Of a stretch of DNA of 64,000 nucleotides, positions 32,610-41,123 are shown one piece after another (position 1 is the stretch's first letter; every line of letters starts with the position of its first letter). The notes beneath the pieces are model-generated. The model was not told the origin of the DNA. It saw nothing but the letters and a program-made list of their open reading frames with translations, and ran no database searches. This DNA is from Feifania hominis (GTDB lineage: Bacteria; Bacillota; Clostridia; Oscillospirales; Feifaniaceae): NCBI RefSeq assembly GCF_014384765.1, contig NZ_JACRSP010000001.1:248001-312000 (forward strand), read 5' to 3'. The translations under genes and the position numbers were made by a program.

Positions 32610-32640
32610 ATTGTAACATCTGGAGCATACTCCAAGTCAA
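32610..32640 (-). promoter_or_regulatory. MerR-type promoter of the moxR operon
   Basis: On the minus strand TTGACT (-35) and TACAAT (-10) are 19 bases apart, too long for normal use. The spacer holds the dyad TGGAG-N4-CTCCA (32621-32634). A 19-bp spacer with a central CTTGGAGT...CTCC dyad is the classic arrangement for activation by MerR-family regulators. The regulator is not in this window. Confidence 0.65.
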
Positions 32641-32692
32641 GGGGCTTTCTCTGAATCTTGACAGAATTGCCGCATAGAATACGCCCGGGCGC

Positions 32693-32724
32693 AGATCCGG
32701 CGCCGGGTGACCGGCGCCGGATCT
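32693..32724 (-). terminator. Hairpin overlapping the sigK stop codon
   Basis: AGATCCGGCGCCGG and its exact reverse complement CCGGCGCCGGATCT flank a 4-base loop. The stop codon of sigK lies within the stem edge. No U-tract follows on the minus strand, so it may stabilise the 3' end rather than terminate. Confidence 0.6.
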
Positions 32725-33406
32725 ATTCGTGAAAGGCCCGCCTGAGCTTGAGCAGGGCTTTCTTCTCAATGCGGGAGACATAGGAGCGGGAGATGCCGAG
32801 CTGTTTTGCGACTTCCCGCTGGGTGCGCGGGGTCGTATCATAGAGGCCGTAGCGGCGCACGACGATGTTTTTCTCCCGGTCGGTCAGCATGGTGTCGACC
32901 GCCTGGTAGAGCGCACGCACTTTCATCTTGAGCTCCACGTCCTCGAGAATGGAGTCCTCGCAGCTGAGTACCTCGAGAAGCGTTAAGTTGTTGCCGTCCT
33001 TATCGGTCTCAATGGTGTCGTTGATGCTCACGTCGGTCTGCTTTTTCTTGATGTTGCGAAAATACATGAGAATCTCGTTTTCAATGCACTTTGCCGCATA
33101 GGTCGCAAGGCGGATTCCCTTGTCGACATCAAAGGTATTGATGGCCTTGATCAGGCCGATGGTGCCAATGGAGATGAGATCCTCCTGGTCGCGGGAGTGG
33201 GAGTAGTACTTTTTGATGATGTGTGCGACAAGCCGCAGATTTCGCTCGACGAGCAGATTGCGCGCCTCGCGGTCGCCGTCTCTGGCGAGCAGCAGGTACT
33301 TTCGCTCCTCCTCGGCCGAGAGGGGCTTTGGAAAGGAGCTGGAGCCCGTGATGTAGAGAATGAGAAACAGCAGATTGAGCGACGCAAATGAGAGCGATAA
33401 AAACAT
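32723..33406 (-). CDS. sigK: RNA polymerase sporulation sigma factor SigK
   Basis: The 227-residue protein starts with a hydrophobic pro-sequence (FLSLSFASLNLLFLILYITG) followed by PKPLSAEEERKYL. Region 2 is LLVERNLRLVAHIIKKYY...DLISIGTIGLIKAINTFD...RLATYAAKCIENEILMYFR. Region 4 is REKNIVVRRYGL...TQREVAKQLGISRSYVSRIEKKALLKL. DVSINDTIETDKDGN and the SRSYVSRIEKKAL end fit SigK better than SigE. It directs late mother-cell genes after cleavage of the pro-sequence. The gene is intact, with no skin-type interruption. ATG 33406 follows GGGAGG; the longer frame upstream has no ribosome site. Confidence 0.88.
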   Translation of the reverse strand: MFLSLSFASLNLLFLILYITGSSSFPKPLSAEEERKYLLLARDGDREARNLLVERNLRLVAHIIKKYYSHSRDQEDLISIGTIGLIKAINTFDVDKGIRLATYAAKCIENEILMYFRNIKKKQTDVSINDTIETDKDGNNLTLLEVLSCEDSILEDVELKMKVRALYQAVDTMLTDREKNIVVRRYGLYDTTPRTQREVAKQLGISRSYVSRIEKKALLKLRRAFHE

Positions 33407-33601
33407 GATTGTGACCTCCCGAATTCCCCGTAGTAGTCTCATTTTATGAGAGAAGCCGCCGAAATCTGCAAGTCCGATAAAATTAATGCCGAATGAAGAA
33501 AATATGAAATTTCTATGAAGAACCGCGACACGAAAGCTCTTCTGTGTTAAAATCGGCCCAAATCGGGAATACTGCGAGGTGATGTGTACCGAGAGGGCAA
33601 T

Positions 33602-33630
33602 TTGACAAATTCGAGTCAAAACAGTATCAT
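33602..33630 (+). promoter_or_regulatory. Promoter of the class A PBP gene
   Basis: TTGACA (33602-33607) and TATCAT (33625-33630) are 17 bases apart. The rest of the 33407-33720 gap holds the unassigned sigK upstream region, including the dyad CTCAT-TTT-ATGAG near 33433, and no gene. Confidence 0.8.
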
Positions 33631-33720
33631 GGTTTTGACACTGAAATGTAAAACAAAACCAACATTCGCTGGAATAGATTCCAAATCCCATGCTTGCATG
33701 GCCTTTTGGGAGGGATACTC

Positions 33721-36363
33721 ATGGAACAGGACAATCAGCATGTGAATCGACGGGGAGCGCACAGCGCGCCGAGCCGCAGCGGCTCGCGGGCAGACGCGCC
33801 CAGAACGAAGAAAAAACGCCGCGGCGTCACGGTGGGAAAGGTACTTTTGACCATCTTTCTCATCTGCTGTATCGCGGGCGTCATCGTGCTCGGCGCGTTT
33901 GCGTACTATGTGTTCCGCATCGTGGATCCGACACTTGACGCGGGGCTTGAAAATTTCAAGCTCAACTACACCAGCTACATCTACTACACCGACAAGGAGA
34001 CCGGCGAACCGGTGGAGCTTGAAAAGCTCTACTCCGGCTCCAAGCGAGTCTGGGTCGATCTCTCCCAGATACCGAAGTACATGCAGGATGCTGCCATCGC
34101 CATTGAAGATCAGCGCTTTGAGAGCCACCACGGCGTGGACTGGAAGCGCACTGCCGGCGCGGTCGTTCAGCTGGTCACTGGCGGCAGCCGCTACGGCGGC
34201 TCGACCATCACCCAGCAGCTCATCAAGAACCTCACCGGCGAGGACGATGTGAGCATCAAGCGCAAGATTCAGGAGATCATGCGCGCACTGGAGCTCGAGA
34301 AGCAGTACAGCAAGGATCAGATTCTCGAGTACTATCTCAACACGATCTTTCTCAGCCAGAACTGCAACGGCGTTCAGGCGGCGGCGCAGACCTACTTTGG
34401 TAAAAACGTCAGCGAGCTCAGCCTCGCCGAGTGCGCCTCCATCATCGGCATCACCCAGTACCCGGGCAAGTACGACCCACTGGTACACCCGGACAACAAC
34501 AAGCAGAAACAGGAGCTCGTACTGGGCAAAATGCTCGAGCTCGAAATGATCACCCAGCAGGAGTACGACAACGCGGTTGCCGAGGAGCTCGTCTTCCGCA
34601 AGAAGTCCGACAACAGCGACGACGACTTCTCCGGTGTGCAGAGCTACTATGTCGACCAGGTCATTGAGGATGTCATCGCCGATCTGATGGAGACCAAGGG
34701 ATACACCTACGATTACGCAGAGCGCATGGTCTACGCCGGAGGACTGCACATCTACAGCGCCATGGACAAGGACATCCAGAAGACCATGGACAGCGTCTTC
34801 CAAAACGAGGAGAATTTCCCGACCCTCGCGGGAGACGTGCAGCCGACCGCCTCGATGGTGGTCATGGATCCCTACACCGGCGCGGTGCTCGGCATTGTCG
34901 GCGGCAGGGGAGAGAAGACCACAGCACGCGGACTCAACTATGCGACTCAGACCTATCGTGGCCCCGGATCGACCATCAAGCCGCTGGCGGTCTACGCCCC
35001 GGCCATTGAGTACGGCGTCATCACCCCGGGCAGCGTCTACGACGATGCACCGGTTCGCACCGACAAGCTCTACCCGAAGAACTACGACAGCAACTCCAAG
35101 GGCTTTACCGGTATGATGAGCATCAAGACAGCGGTTGCCAAGTCCACGAACACTGTCGCCATGCGCGTGCTGATGGATCTCGGCACCGACCGCTCGTTCC
35201 ACTTCCTGCACGACAACCTCGGTGTCGACTCACTGGTTGAAAAGCAGGTCATCAACGGAAAGACCTATTCGGATATCGACCTTGCGCCGCTGTCTCTCGG
35301 CGGTCTGACCAAGGGCGTCTCGGTTCTTGACTGGACGGCGGCCTACTGCGCCTTTGTCAACAAGGGCATTTACACCGAACCCTACACCTACACCAAGGTG
35401 ACCGACTCCAACGGCAAGGTCATTCTGGAGAAAGTGCCGGAGACCACCATCGCCATGCGCGAGCAGACCGCCTATCTGATCAACCAACTTCTCGTCAATG
35501 TCGTACAGAGCGGAACCGGTACCCCGGCAAAAATTTCGGGCATGACCATCGCCGGCAAGACCGGTACCACGAGCGACGACAAGGACCGCTGGTTTGTTGG
35601 GTATTCGCCCTACTATGTCGGAACGGTATGGTTTGGCTATGAAAAGCCCAAGGAGATCAAGTACAGCGGCACAAATCCCGCGCTCAAGCTCTGGAAAGCG
35701 GTGATGAGCGAGATTCACGAGGGCCTGCCGAACAAGCAGTTCTTCTCCACCACGGGAATCGTGCAGGCGGAGTACTGCCTCGACAGCGGCAAGATTCCCA
35801 CTGAGTACTGTAAGATCGACAAGCGCGGCGGGCGCATCGCGACTGCAAGCTATATCAAGGGCACGGAGCCGACGGAGTACTGCGACGTGCATGTGCCGGC
35901 GACCATCTGCGCGGATACGCTGATGATTGCGGGGCCCTACTGCCCGGTGGCGACCAATCGAACGGTGGGTCTGCTCAACATCAAGCGCGAATACCAGTAC
36001 AATCTGACGATTGCGGATGCCCAGTACACCTATTTGCCTCTGCCCGACGGCTACACCTACCCGACGGGACTGGTACCGGTTTACACCAATATGCTCACAG
36101 CCGGTTCCTATACGGGTCTCTCGTCGTCGGTTCAGTACCCGACAAACTGCCTGTGCACCTACCATACGGCCCCGACTGTGACAGAGCCGGTTGACCCCAA
36201 TGATCCCAATAACCCGGTGGATCCCAACAACCCGACCGATCCGAATCATCCGACGGATCCCGAAAATCCACCAGACCCGAATACGCCGGATGATCCCACA
36301 ACACCGACGCATCCGACCGATCCGCCCGTGGATCCCACGCAGCCGGATCAGCCCATTCACTAG
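33721..36363 (+). CDS. Class A penicillin-binding protein (PBP1A family)
   Basis: This 880-residue bifunctional wall synthase has a basic cytoplasmic start and one membrane helix (residues 40-62). The GT51 glycosyltransferase has catalytic Glu129 in AIEDQRFESHHGVD, then GGSTITQQLIKNL. The transpeptidase has the active Ser near 417 (GSTIKP), STN near 474 and KTGTT near 613. The last 60 residues are a Pro/Asp/Asn/Thr repeat (PVDPNDPNNP...), likely a wall-spanning or disordered tail. ATG 33721 follows GGGAGG; the earlier 33694 start is weaker. Monocistronic, with its own promoter and terminator. Confidence 0.93.
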   Translation: MEQDNQHVNRRGAHSAPSRSGSRADAPRTKKKRRGVTVGKVLLTIFLICCIAGVIVLGAFAYYVFRIVDPTLDAGLENFKLNYTSYIYYTDKETGEPVELEKLYSGSKRVWVDLSQIPKYMQDAAIAIEDQRFESHHGVDWKRTAGAVVQLVTGGSRYGGSTITQQLIKNLTGEDDVSIKRKIQEIMRALELEKQYSKDQILEYYLNTIFLSQNCNGVQAAAQTYFGKNVSELSLAECASIIGITQYPGKYDPLVHPDNNKQKQELVLGKMLELEMITQQEYDNAVAEELVFRKKSDNSDDDFSGVQSYYVDQVIEDVIADLMETKGYTYDYAERMVYAGGLHIYSAMDKDIQKTMDSVFQNEENFPTLAGDVQPTASMVVMDPYTGAVLGIVGGRGEKTTARGLNYATQTYRGPGSTIKPLAVYAPAIEYGVITPGSVYDDAPVRTDKLYPKNYDSNSKGFTGMMSIKTAVAKSTNTVAMRVLMDLGTDRSFHFLHDNLGVDSLVEKQVINGKTYSDIDLAPLSLGGLTKGVSVLDWTAAYCAFVNKGIYTEPYTYTKVTDSNGKVILEKVPETTIAMREQTAYLINQLLVNVVQSGTGTPAKISGMTIAGKTGTTSDDKDRWFVGYSPYYVGTVWFGYEKPKEIKYSGTNPALKLWKAVMSEIHEGLPNKQFFSTTGIVQAEYCLDSGKIPTEYCKIDKRGGRIATASYIKGTEPTEYCDVHVPATICADTLMIAGPYCPVATNRTVGLLNIKREYQYNLTIADAQYTYLPLPDGYTYPTGLVPVYTNMLTAGSYTGLSSSVQYPTNCLCTYHTAPTVTEPVDPNDPNNPVDPNNPTDPNHPTDPENPPDPNTPDDPTTPTHPTDPPVDPTQPDQPIH

Positions 36364-36366
36364 TGT

Positions 36367-36394
36367 AAAAAGCCCGCCGAGAGGCGGGCTTTTT
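36367..36394. terminator. Terminator of the PBP gene
   Basis: AAAAAGCCCGCC pairs with GGCGGGCTTTTT around GAGA, three bases after the stop codon. It is symmetric and probably bidirectional. Confidence 0.9.
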
Positions 36395-36412
36395 GACGAG
36401 TTGGTACGATTG

Positions 36413-36450
36413 AAAAAAGCAGAGCGAAAGAGCACGGCGCTTTCGCTCTG
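36413..36450 (-). terminator. Terminator of the P-type ATPase gene
   Basis: On the minus strand CAGAGCGAAAG pairs with CTTTCGCTCTG and is followed by TTTTTT after GC. Confidence 0.85.
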
Positions 36451-36454
36451 TTCT

Positions 36455-39094
36455 CTATTTGAGTTTTCGATAGCATTTTCGAAGCAGGTCCACCGGCACG
36501 ACGAGAAGAGAGAGTGCGAGCACAAAGAGCAGCTCCGAAAGCCGCAGGCCGGCTGTGCGAAAGAGTGAGCCGCCGAAGTAGATCAGCGCGAGCTGAACGG
36601 CGGTGACCAGCGCCATGATGGTGATAAACGAGTGATTTTCCCGCAGGTGGGCCAAAAGATTCAAACGGTTGGTACGCGCGTTGAACGAGTTTAATATGCC
36701 GGTGAAGATAAACAGAGCGAAGAATGCCGTCATGAAGTAGATCGGATTTTCATCAAAGCGGAAGAGGGGGCGTATCCAGTCGGTCTTCAAAAAGAAGATG
36801 CACAGCGCGACGGTGAAACAGCCCATGCAGAATACCTGGCCGAACATCGGGCCTGTCATAACGGGGTCGAGCCGGTTTTTCGGCGGTTCCTGCATGTACT
36901 CCGCAAGCGGCGCTTCCCCGGCGAAAGCAAGCCCTGCGAGAGTGTCCATGATGATGTTGATCCACAGCATCTGAATGACGGTCACAGGCGCGTCAATGCC
37001 AATGAATGGACCGATGATGGACACGCCGACGGCACAGAGATTCATGGTCAGCTGAAAGACAATGAACTTTTGAATGCTCTTGAAGATGGTGCGGCCATAG
37101 AGAATGGCCTTGCCGATGGAGGCGAAGTTGTTGTCGAGAATGATGATGTCGCCCGCCTCTTTGGCGACTTCGGTGCCGCTGCCCATGGCGAAGCCCACGT
37201 CGGCCTTTTTGAGGGCGGGCGCATCGTTGATGCCGTCGCCGGTCATTCCGACGACGAGACCCTGCTCCTGGGCGATGCGCACAAGGCGGCTCTTGTCGGT
37301 GGGCAGCGCCCGCGCAACAACCCGGATGTCGGGCAGAAGCCGGGCGAGCTCGCCGTCCGAGAGGCGGCGCAGCTCGGCGCTGTCGAGAATTCTCTCTCTG
37401 CGGCTGCCGGTGAGCAGCCCCGCTTCACGTGCGATGGCGGCGGCCGTGTCGCGGTTGTCGCCGGTGATCATCACCACCTGAACGCCTGCGCCCTGTACCT
37501 GCTGTACGGCCCGGCGCGCCTCGGGGCGAATCTCGTCGCGGATACCGACAAGGCCGATGAGAATGAGGTCGTCAAAGTCGCCCTGTTCGGTGACGGGTGA
37601 TTCGCTCACAGCGAGAACCAGAACCCGCACGGCGTCGCGGGTGAGTTCCTGCCACTTCTGATTGAGCGGATACACGCGCGTCAGCGGCCGAATATCACCG
37701 CTCTCGGTGTAATAGCGCCGGCAGTGGGCGAGAAGCTTCTCGGGTGCCCCCTTGACAAAGGTGTGTTGAAAAGCGCCCGTGACGGCGGCAGTTGAGAATT
37801 TGCGCGCGCTGTCAAAGGGAATTCCCCCGCGCTTCTGGCAGACGGGAAGCCCTGTCGGAAGAGGGAGGACAAAGCCCAGCAGAGCCCGGTCGGTCGCGTT
37901 GCCGCCGAGCGGCTCACCGTCGGAGAGCATGCTCTCGCTGTTGTGTACGCTCGACAGCGCGAGCAGATCAAAGAGCCGGGTACCCCGGGGCAGAGGTCGG
38001 GTGTCGTCGTAGCAGACTGCGTCGCCCGTGATGAGGCAGGTGGCTGCAAGCTTGCCGCGGGTCAGTGTGCCTGTCTTGTCGGTGAAGAGCAGATTGATGC
38101 CGCCGGCCGTCTCAATGCCGACGAGCTTTCGCACCATGACATGGTCTTTCTGCATACGGAACATGTTGCGCGAGAGCACCACTGTAATCATCATCGGCAG
38201 CCCCTCGGGCACGGCGACGACGAGAACGGTGACGGCCAGTGTGACCGCGTGCAGAATATTTGAGAGCATGGCCCCGGGATTCTGGAGCTCTGCGAGCATG
38301 AGCTCGGGGTGACCGCCGTAGTTGAGAACGACGGAGTTGAGCAGATCGGCGATGCCGGTCAGGGCGGCTGCAACATAGCCGAAGCGGCTGATGACACGGG
38401 CGAGGTGGGCGAGTTTCGCCTTGAGAGGGCTCTCGCGCGTGTCCTCCTGCATCTCAAGTGAGAGCGCGCCGTAAAAAGTTCTGTCGCCGACCGCCTGCAC
38501 AAGCAGCACGCCGTCACCGGCTGTGACGACGCTGCCGCGAAAGAGCTGGTTTTTCTCGCGCAGGTCGGGCGAGGAAAAGTCACCCGGTCCGGGGTGCTTT
38601 GTGACCTCTTTGCTCTCGCCGTTGAGGGCGGACTGATCGACGGTGAGCCTGCCCGAGATCAGAAGTCCGTCGGCCGGTACGCGCTCACCCGCCTGGAGCA
38701 GCACCAGATCGCCCACGACAATTTCGCCAATGGGGTGGCTTTTGACCCCGTCGGTGCGGCGCAGACGGCAGCTGATGCGCGCGGCGTCCTCCTGCAGTTT
38801 GATAAAGGCTGATTCGCTGCCGTACTCGGAGAGGGTGGAGACAAAGGTGGCGAGAAACAGCGCCACAGCGATTCCGGCCGACTCAAACCAGTTGGCGTGG
38901 CGAAACAGAAAGATCAGGTTGATGGCCAGCGCCGCGAGCAGAATTTTGATAATGGGGTCGCCAAAGCTCTCCAGATACTGGTGGAAAAAGGAATTTCTCT
39001 TTTTATGGCTCAGCTGGTTCGAGCCATTTTCACGTCGGGAACGCTCCACCTCCTCGGGGGAGAGACCGTGTCTGGAATGGGAGGGCTGACGCAC
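36455..39094 (-). CDS. P-type cation-transporting ATPase (calcium type, P2)
   Basis: The 879-residue pump has the P-type layout: an actuator with SALNGESKEV, helix 4 with VVAVPEGLPMMI, the phosphorylation site DKTGTLT, and a hinge with TGDGINDAPALKKADVGFAMG. Ten membrane segments are expected. PEGL and overall order place it with Ca2+ (SERCA/PMCA-type) pumps, although Mn2+ or Na+ relatives exist. I prefer GTG 39094 because AGGAG lies eight bases before it; a GTG at 39103 overlaps that ribosome site and would add three residues. It is single-gene and divergent from the ABC exporter. Confidence 0.88.
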   Translation of the reverse strand: MRQPSHSRHGLSPEEVERSRRENGSNQLSHKKRNSFFHQYLESFGDPIIKILLAALAINLIFLFRHANWFESAGIAVALFLATFVSTLSEYGSESAFIKLQEDAARISCRLRRTDGVKSHPIGEIVVGDLVLLQAGERVPADGLLISGRLTVDQSALNGESKEVTKHPGPGDFSSPDLREKNQLFRGSVVTAGDGVLLVQAVGDRTFYGALSLEMQEDTRESPLKAKLAHLARVISRFGYVAAALTGIADLLNSVVLNYGGHPELMLAELQNPGAMLSNILHAVTLAVTVLVVAVPEGLPMMITVVLSRNMFRMQKDHVMVRKLVGIETAGGINLLFTDKTGTLTRGKLAATCLITGDAVCYDDTRPLPRGTRLFDLLALSSVHNSESMLSDGEPLGGNATDRALLGFVLPLPTGLPVCQKRGGIPFDSARKFSTAAVTGAFQHTFVKGAPEKLLAHCRRYYTESGDIRPLTRVYPLNQKWQELTRDAVRVLVLAVSESPVTEQGDFDDLILIGLVGIRDEIRPEARRAVQQVQGAGVQVVMITGDNRDTAAAIAREAGLLTGSRRERILDSAELRRLSDGELARLLPDIRVVARALPTDKSRLVRIAQEQGLVVGMTGDGINDAPALKKADVGFAMGSGTEVAKEAGDIIILDNNFASIGKAILYGRTIFKSIQKFIVFQLTMNLCAVGVSIIGPFIGIDAPVTVIQMLWINIIMDTLAGLAFAGEAPLAEYMQEPPKNRLDPVMTGPMFGQVFCMGCFTVALCIFFLKTDWIRPLFRFDENPIYFMTAFFALFIFTGILNSFNARTNRLNLLAHLRENHSFITIMALVTAVQLALIYFGGSLFRTAGLRLSELLFVLALSLLVVPVDLLRKCYRKLK

Positions 39095-39201
39095 ATTTTT
39101 CACTCCTTTGCTTTTGTGGTTCGCAGCCGGCGGAAGGGAACACCCGCCGCTGACTACTCCATCCTATGAAAAATGGGACACGCTTATGACAAGCTCTCCT
39201 G

Positions 39202-39230
39202 TTTCAAATGGCGAGGGATTGTGGTACAAT
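39202..39230 (+). promoter_or_regulatory. Promoter of the ABC exporter operon
   Basis: TTTCAA and TACAAT (39225-39230) are 17 bases apart, and TGG immediately before the -10 gives an extended -10. A GC-rich dyad (39239-39265, GCCGCCGGC/GCCGGC) follows in the leader. Confidence 0.7.
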
Positions 39231-39293
39231 AACCGTACGCGGCCGCCGGCGACGCTGCCGGCCGCTTTGGAAAACAGGGAGAGGAATGAAAAA

Positions 39294-41123
39294 ATGCGTG
39301 GGAAACAAGGCGGCCGTTGGCGCTTTCTCTACGAGTGCTCGGCCGGTTTTGGAAAATATTTTGTCTTCGCGTTGGCGGCGACGGTCGGGGCGATTCTCTT
39401 CTCGTTTCTGACGCCGCAGATCGTGCGCGTCACCGTCGACTCGGTCATCGACAGCGAGCCCTTTGCGCTGCCCGGCTTTCTGGTGCGGCTGCTCGAGGCC
39501 TGCGGCGGACGGGAGGCGCTGCGGCGCAACCTGTGGGTTCTGGCGCTGCTCTCAATGGGTTGTGCAGCCTTTGCGGGCCTGTTCAATTTTGCGCGGCGCT
39601 ACAACACCTATAAGGCTGCCGAGTCGGTTGCCAAACGCATGCGCGACAGCCTCTTCGCTCACATACAGCGCCTGCCTTTCGACTGGCACATGAAAAATCA
39701 GACAGGCGACATCATCCAGCGCTGCACCTCCGATGTGGAGACGGTGCGCGTCTTTCTCGCATCGCAGATGATGGAGCTTGTGCGCACGGTGCTGCTGGTG
39801 GTACTCGCGTTTGTGCTGATGGTGAAAATACACCTGGGGCTCTCGCTTCTGGCGCTTGCCTTTATGCCCTTTATCGCGCTGTACACCATCACATTTTATC
39901 AGAAGTTCGGCAACCGCTTTCTCGTGGCCGACGAGGCGGAGGGCAAGCTCACCTCAGTCGCACAGGAGAATTTGACCGGTGTGCGGGTGGTCAAGGCCTT
40001 TGGGCGCGAGAGCTACGAGCTCGACAAGTTCCGGCGTCAGAACGACGTCTTCACAAATCTCTGGCTCAAGCTCGGCAATCTGCTGAGCGTCTTCTGGGGC
40101 CTCGGCGACTTTATCACAGCCTTTCAGACCATGGTGATTCTGGTCGCGTCGGTCTGGGTGGTGGTCGGCGGCGGGCTGACGCTCGGTGCCGCGCTGACCT
40201 TTGCCACCTACAATTCCATGCTCATCTGGCCGGTGAGAAACCTCGGGCGAATCCTCTCCGAGATGAGCAAGTCCGGCGTGTCGCTCGGCCGCCTCAAGGA
40301 GATCATGGACGCGCGTGAGGAGAGCCCGCAGCCCCCGCGTGAGGTGGACTTTGGCGGCGAGATCCGCTTTGAACATGTCACATTCGCCTACGACGGGGAA
40401 ACCCCCGTTTTAAAAGACGTGAGCTTCTCCATCCCCGGCGGGGGGACGCTCGGCATTCTCGGCGGCACAGGCAGCGGCAAGAGCACACTGATGCATCTTC
40501 TGACCCGTCTCTACGACATCCGGCCCGACTGCGGGCGCATCACCATCGGCGGGGTGGACATCCGGGATATCGACCGGGACACACTGCGCCGCAACATCGG
40601 CCTTGTGCTTCAGGAGCCCTTTCTCTTCTCGCGGACCATCCGCGAGAACATTGCGGCCACAAGGCCGGGCGAGTCGATGGAAGCGGTGCGTGCCACGGCG
40701 CGCATCGCGAGTGTGGACGAGGAGATTCTAAGCTTCGCCGACGGGTATGACACGGTTGTCGGCGAGAGGGGGGTCACACTCTCGGGCGGCCAGCGCCAGC
40801 GTGTCGCCATTGCGCGAACTCTCATGCAGGACAGCCCGGTGATGGTCTTTGACGACTCACTCTCGGCGGTGGATGCCGGCACCGATCAGAAAATCCGCTC
40901 GGCGCTCTTCGCGAGCACCGGAAAAAAGACGGTGTTCATCATCTCGCACCGGATCACGACGCTCATGCACGCCGATCACATTCTCGTGCTGCAGGACGGG
41001 CGCGTGAGCGAGCAGGGCACTCATGGGGAGCTTGTCGAAGCCTGCGGCATCTACCGAAAAATCTATGATATGCAGCGCAGCGTGGAGTCGTCCGCGGCCG
41101 AGGGAGAGGAGGGTGCGCTTTGA
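39294..41123 (+). CDS. ABC exporter half-transporter, degenerate-site subunit
   Basis: The 609-residue protein has six membrane helices and an ATPase domain with Walker A GGTGSGKST and signature LSGGQRQR. Its Walker B ends MVFDDSLSAVD, where the catalytic Glu is Asp. That is typical of the noncanonical subunit of heterodimeric exporters (TM287/288, BmrCD). It should pair with the next gene. ATG 39294 lies ten bases after GGAGAGG; a longer open frame upstream crosses the promoter. Possible cargo includes drugs, lipids or peptides. Confidence 0.9.
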   Translation: MRGKQGGRWRFLYECSAGFGKYFVFALAATVGAILFSFLTPQIVRVTVDSVIDSEPFALPGFLVRLLEACGGREALRRNLWVLALLSMGCAAFAGLFNFARRYNTYKAAESVAKRMRDSLFAHIQRLPFDWHMKNQTGDIIQRCTSDVETVRVFLASQMMELVRTVLLVVLAFVLMVKIHLGLSLLALAFMPFIALYTITFYQKFGNRFLVADEAEGKLTSVAQENLTGVRVVKAFGRESYELDKFRRQNDVFTNLWLKLGNLLSVFWGLGDFITAFQTMVILVASVWVVVGGGLTLGAALTFATYNSMLIWPVRNLGRILSEMSKSGVSLGRLKEIMDAREESPQPPREVDFGGEIRFEHVTFAYDGETPVLKDVSFSIPGGGTLGILGGTGSGKSTLMHLLTRLYDIRPDCGRITIGGVDIRDIDRDTLRRNIGLVLQEPFLFSRTIRENIAATRPGESMEAVRATARIASVDEEILSFADGYDTVVGERGVTLSGGQRQRVAIARTLMQDSPVMVFDDSLSAVDAGTDQKIRSALFASTGKKTVFIISHRITTLMHADHILVLQDGRVSEQGTHGELVEACGIYRKIYDMQRSVESSAAEGEEGAL

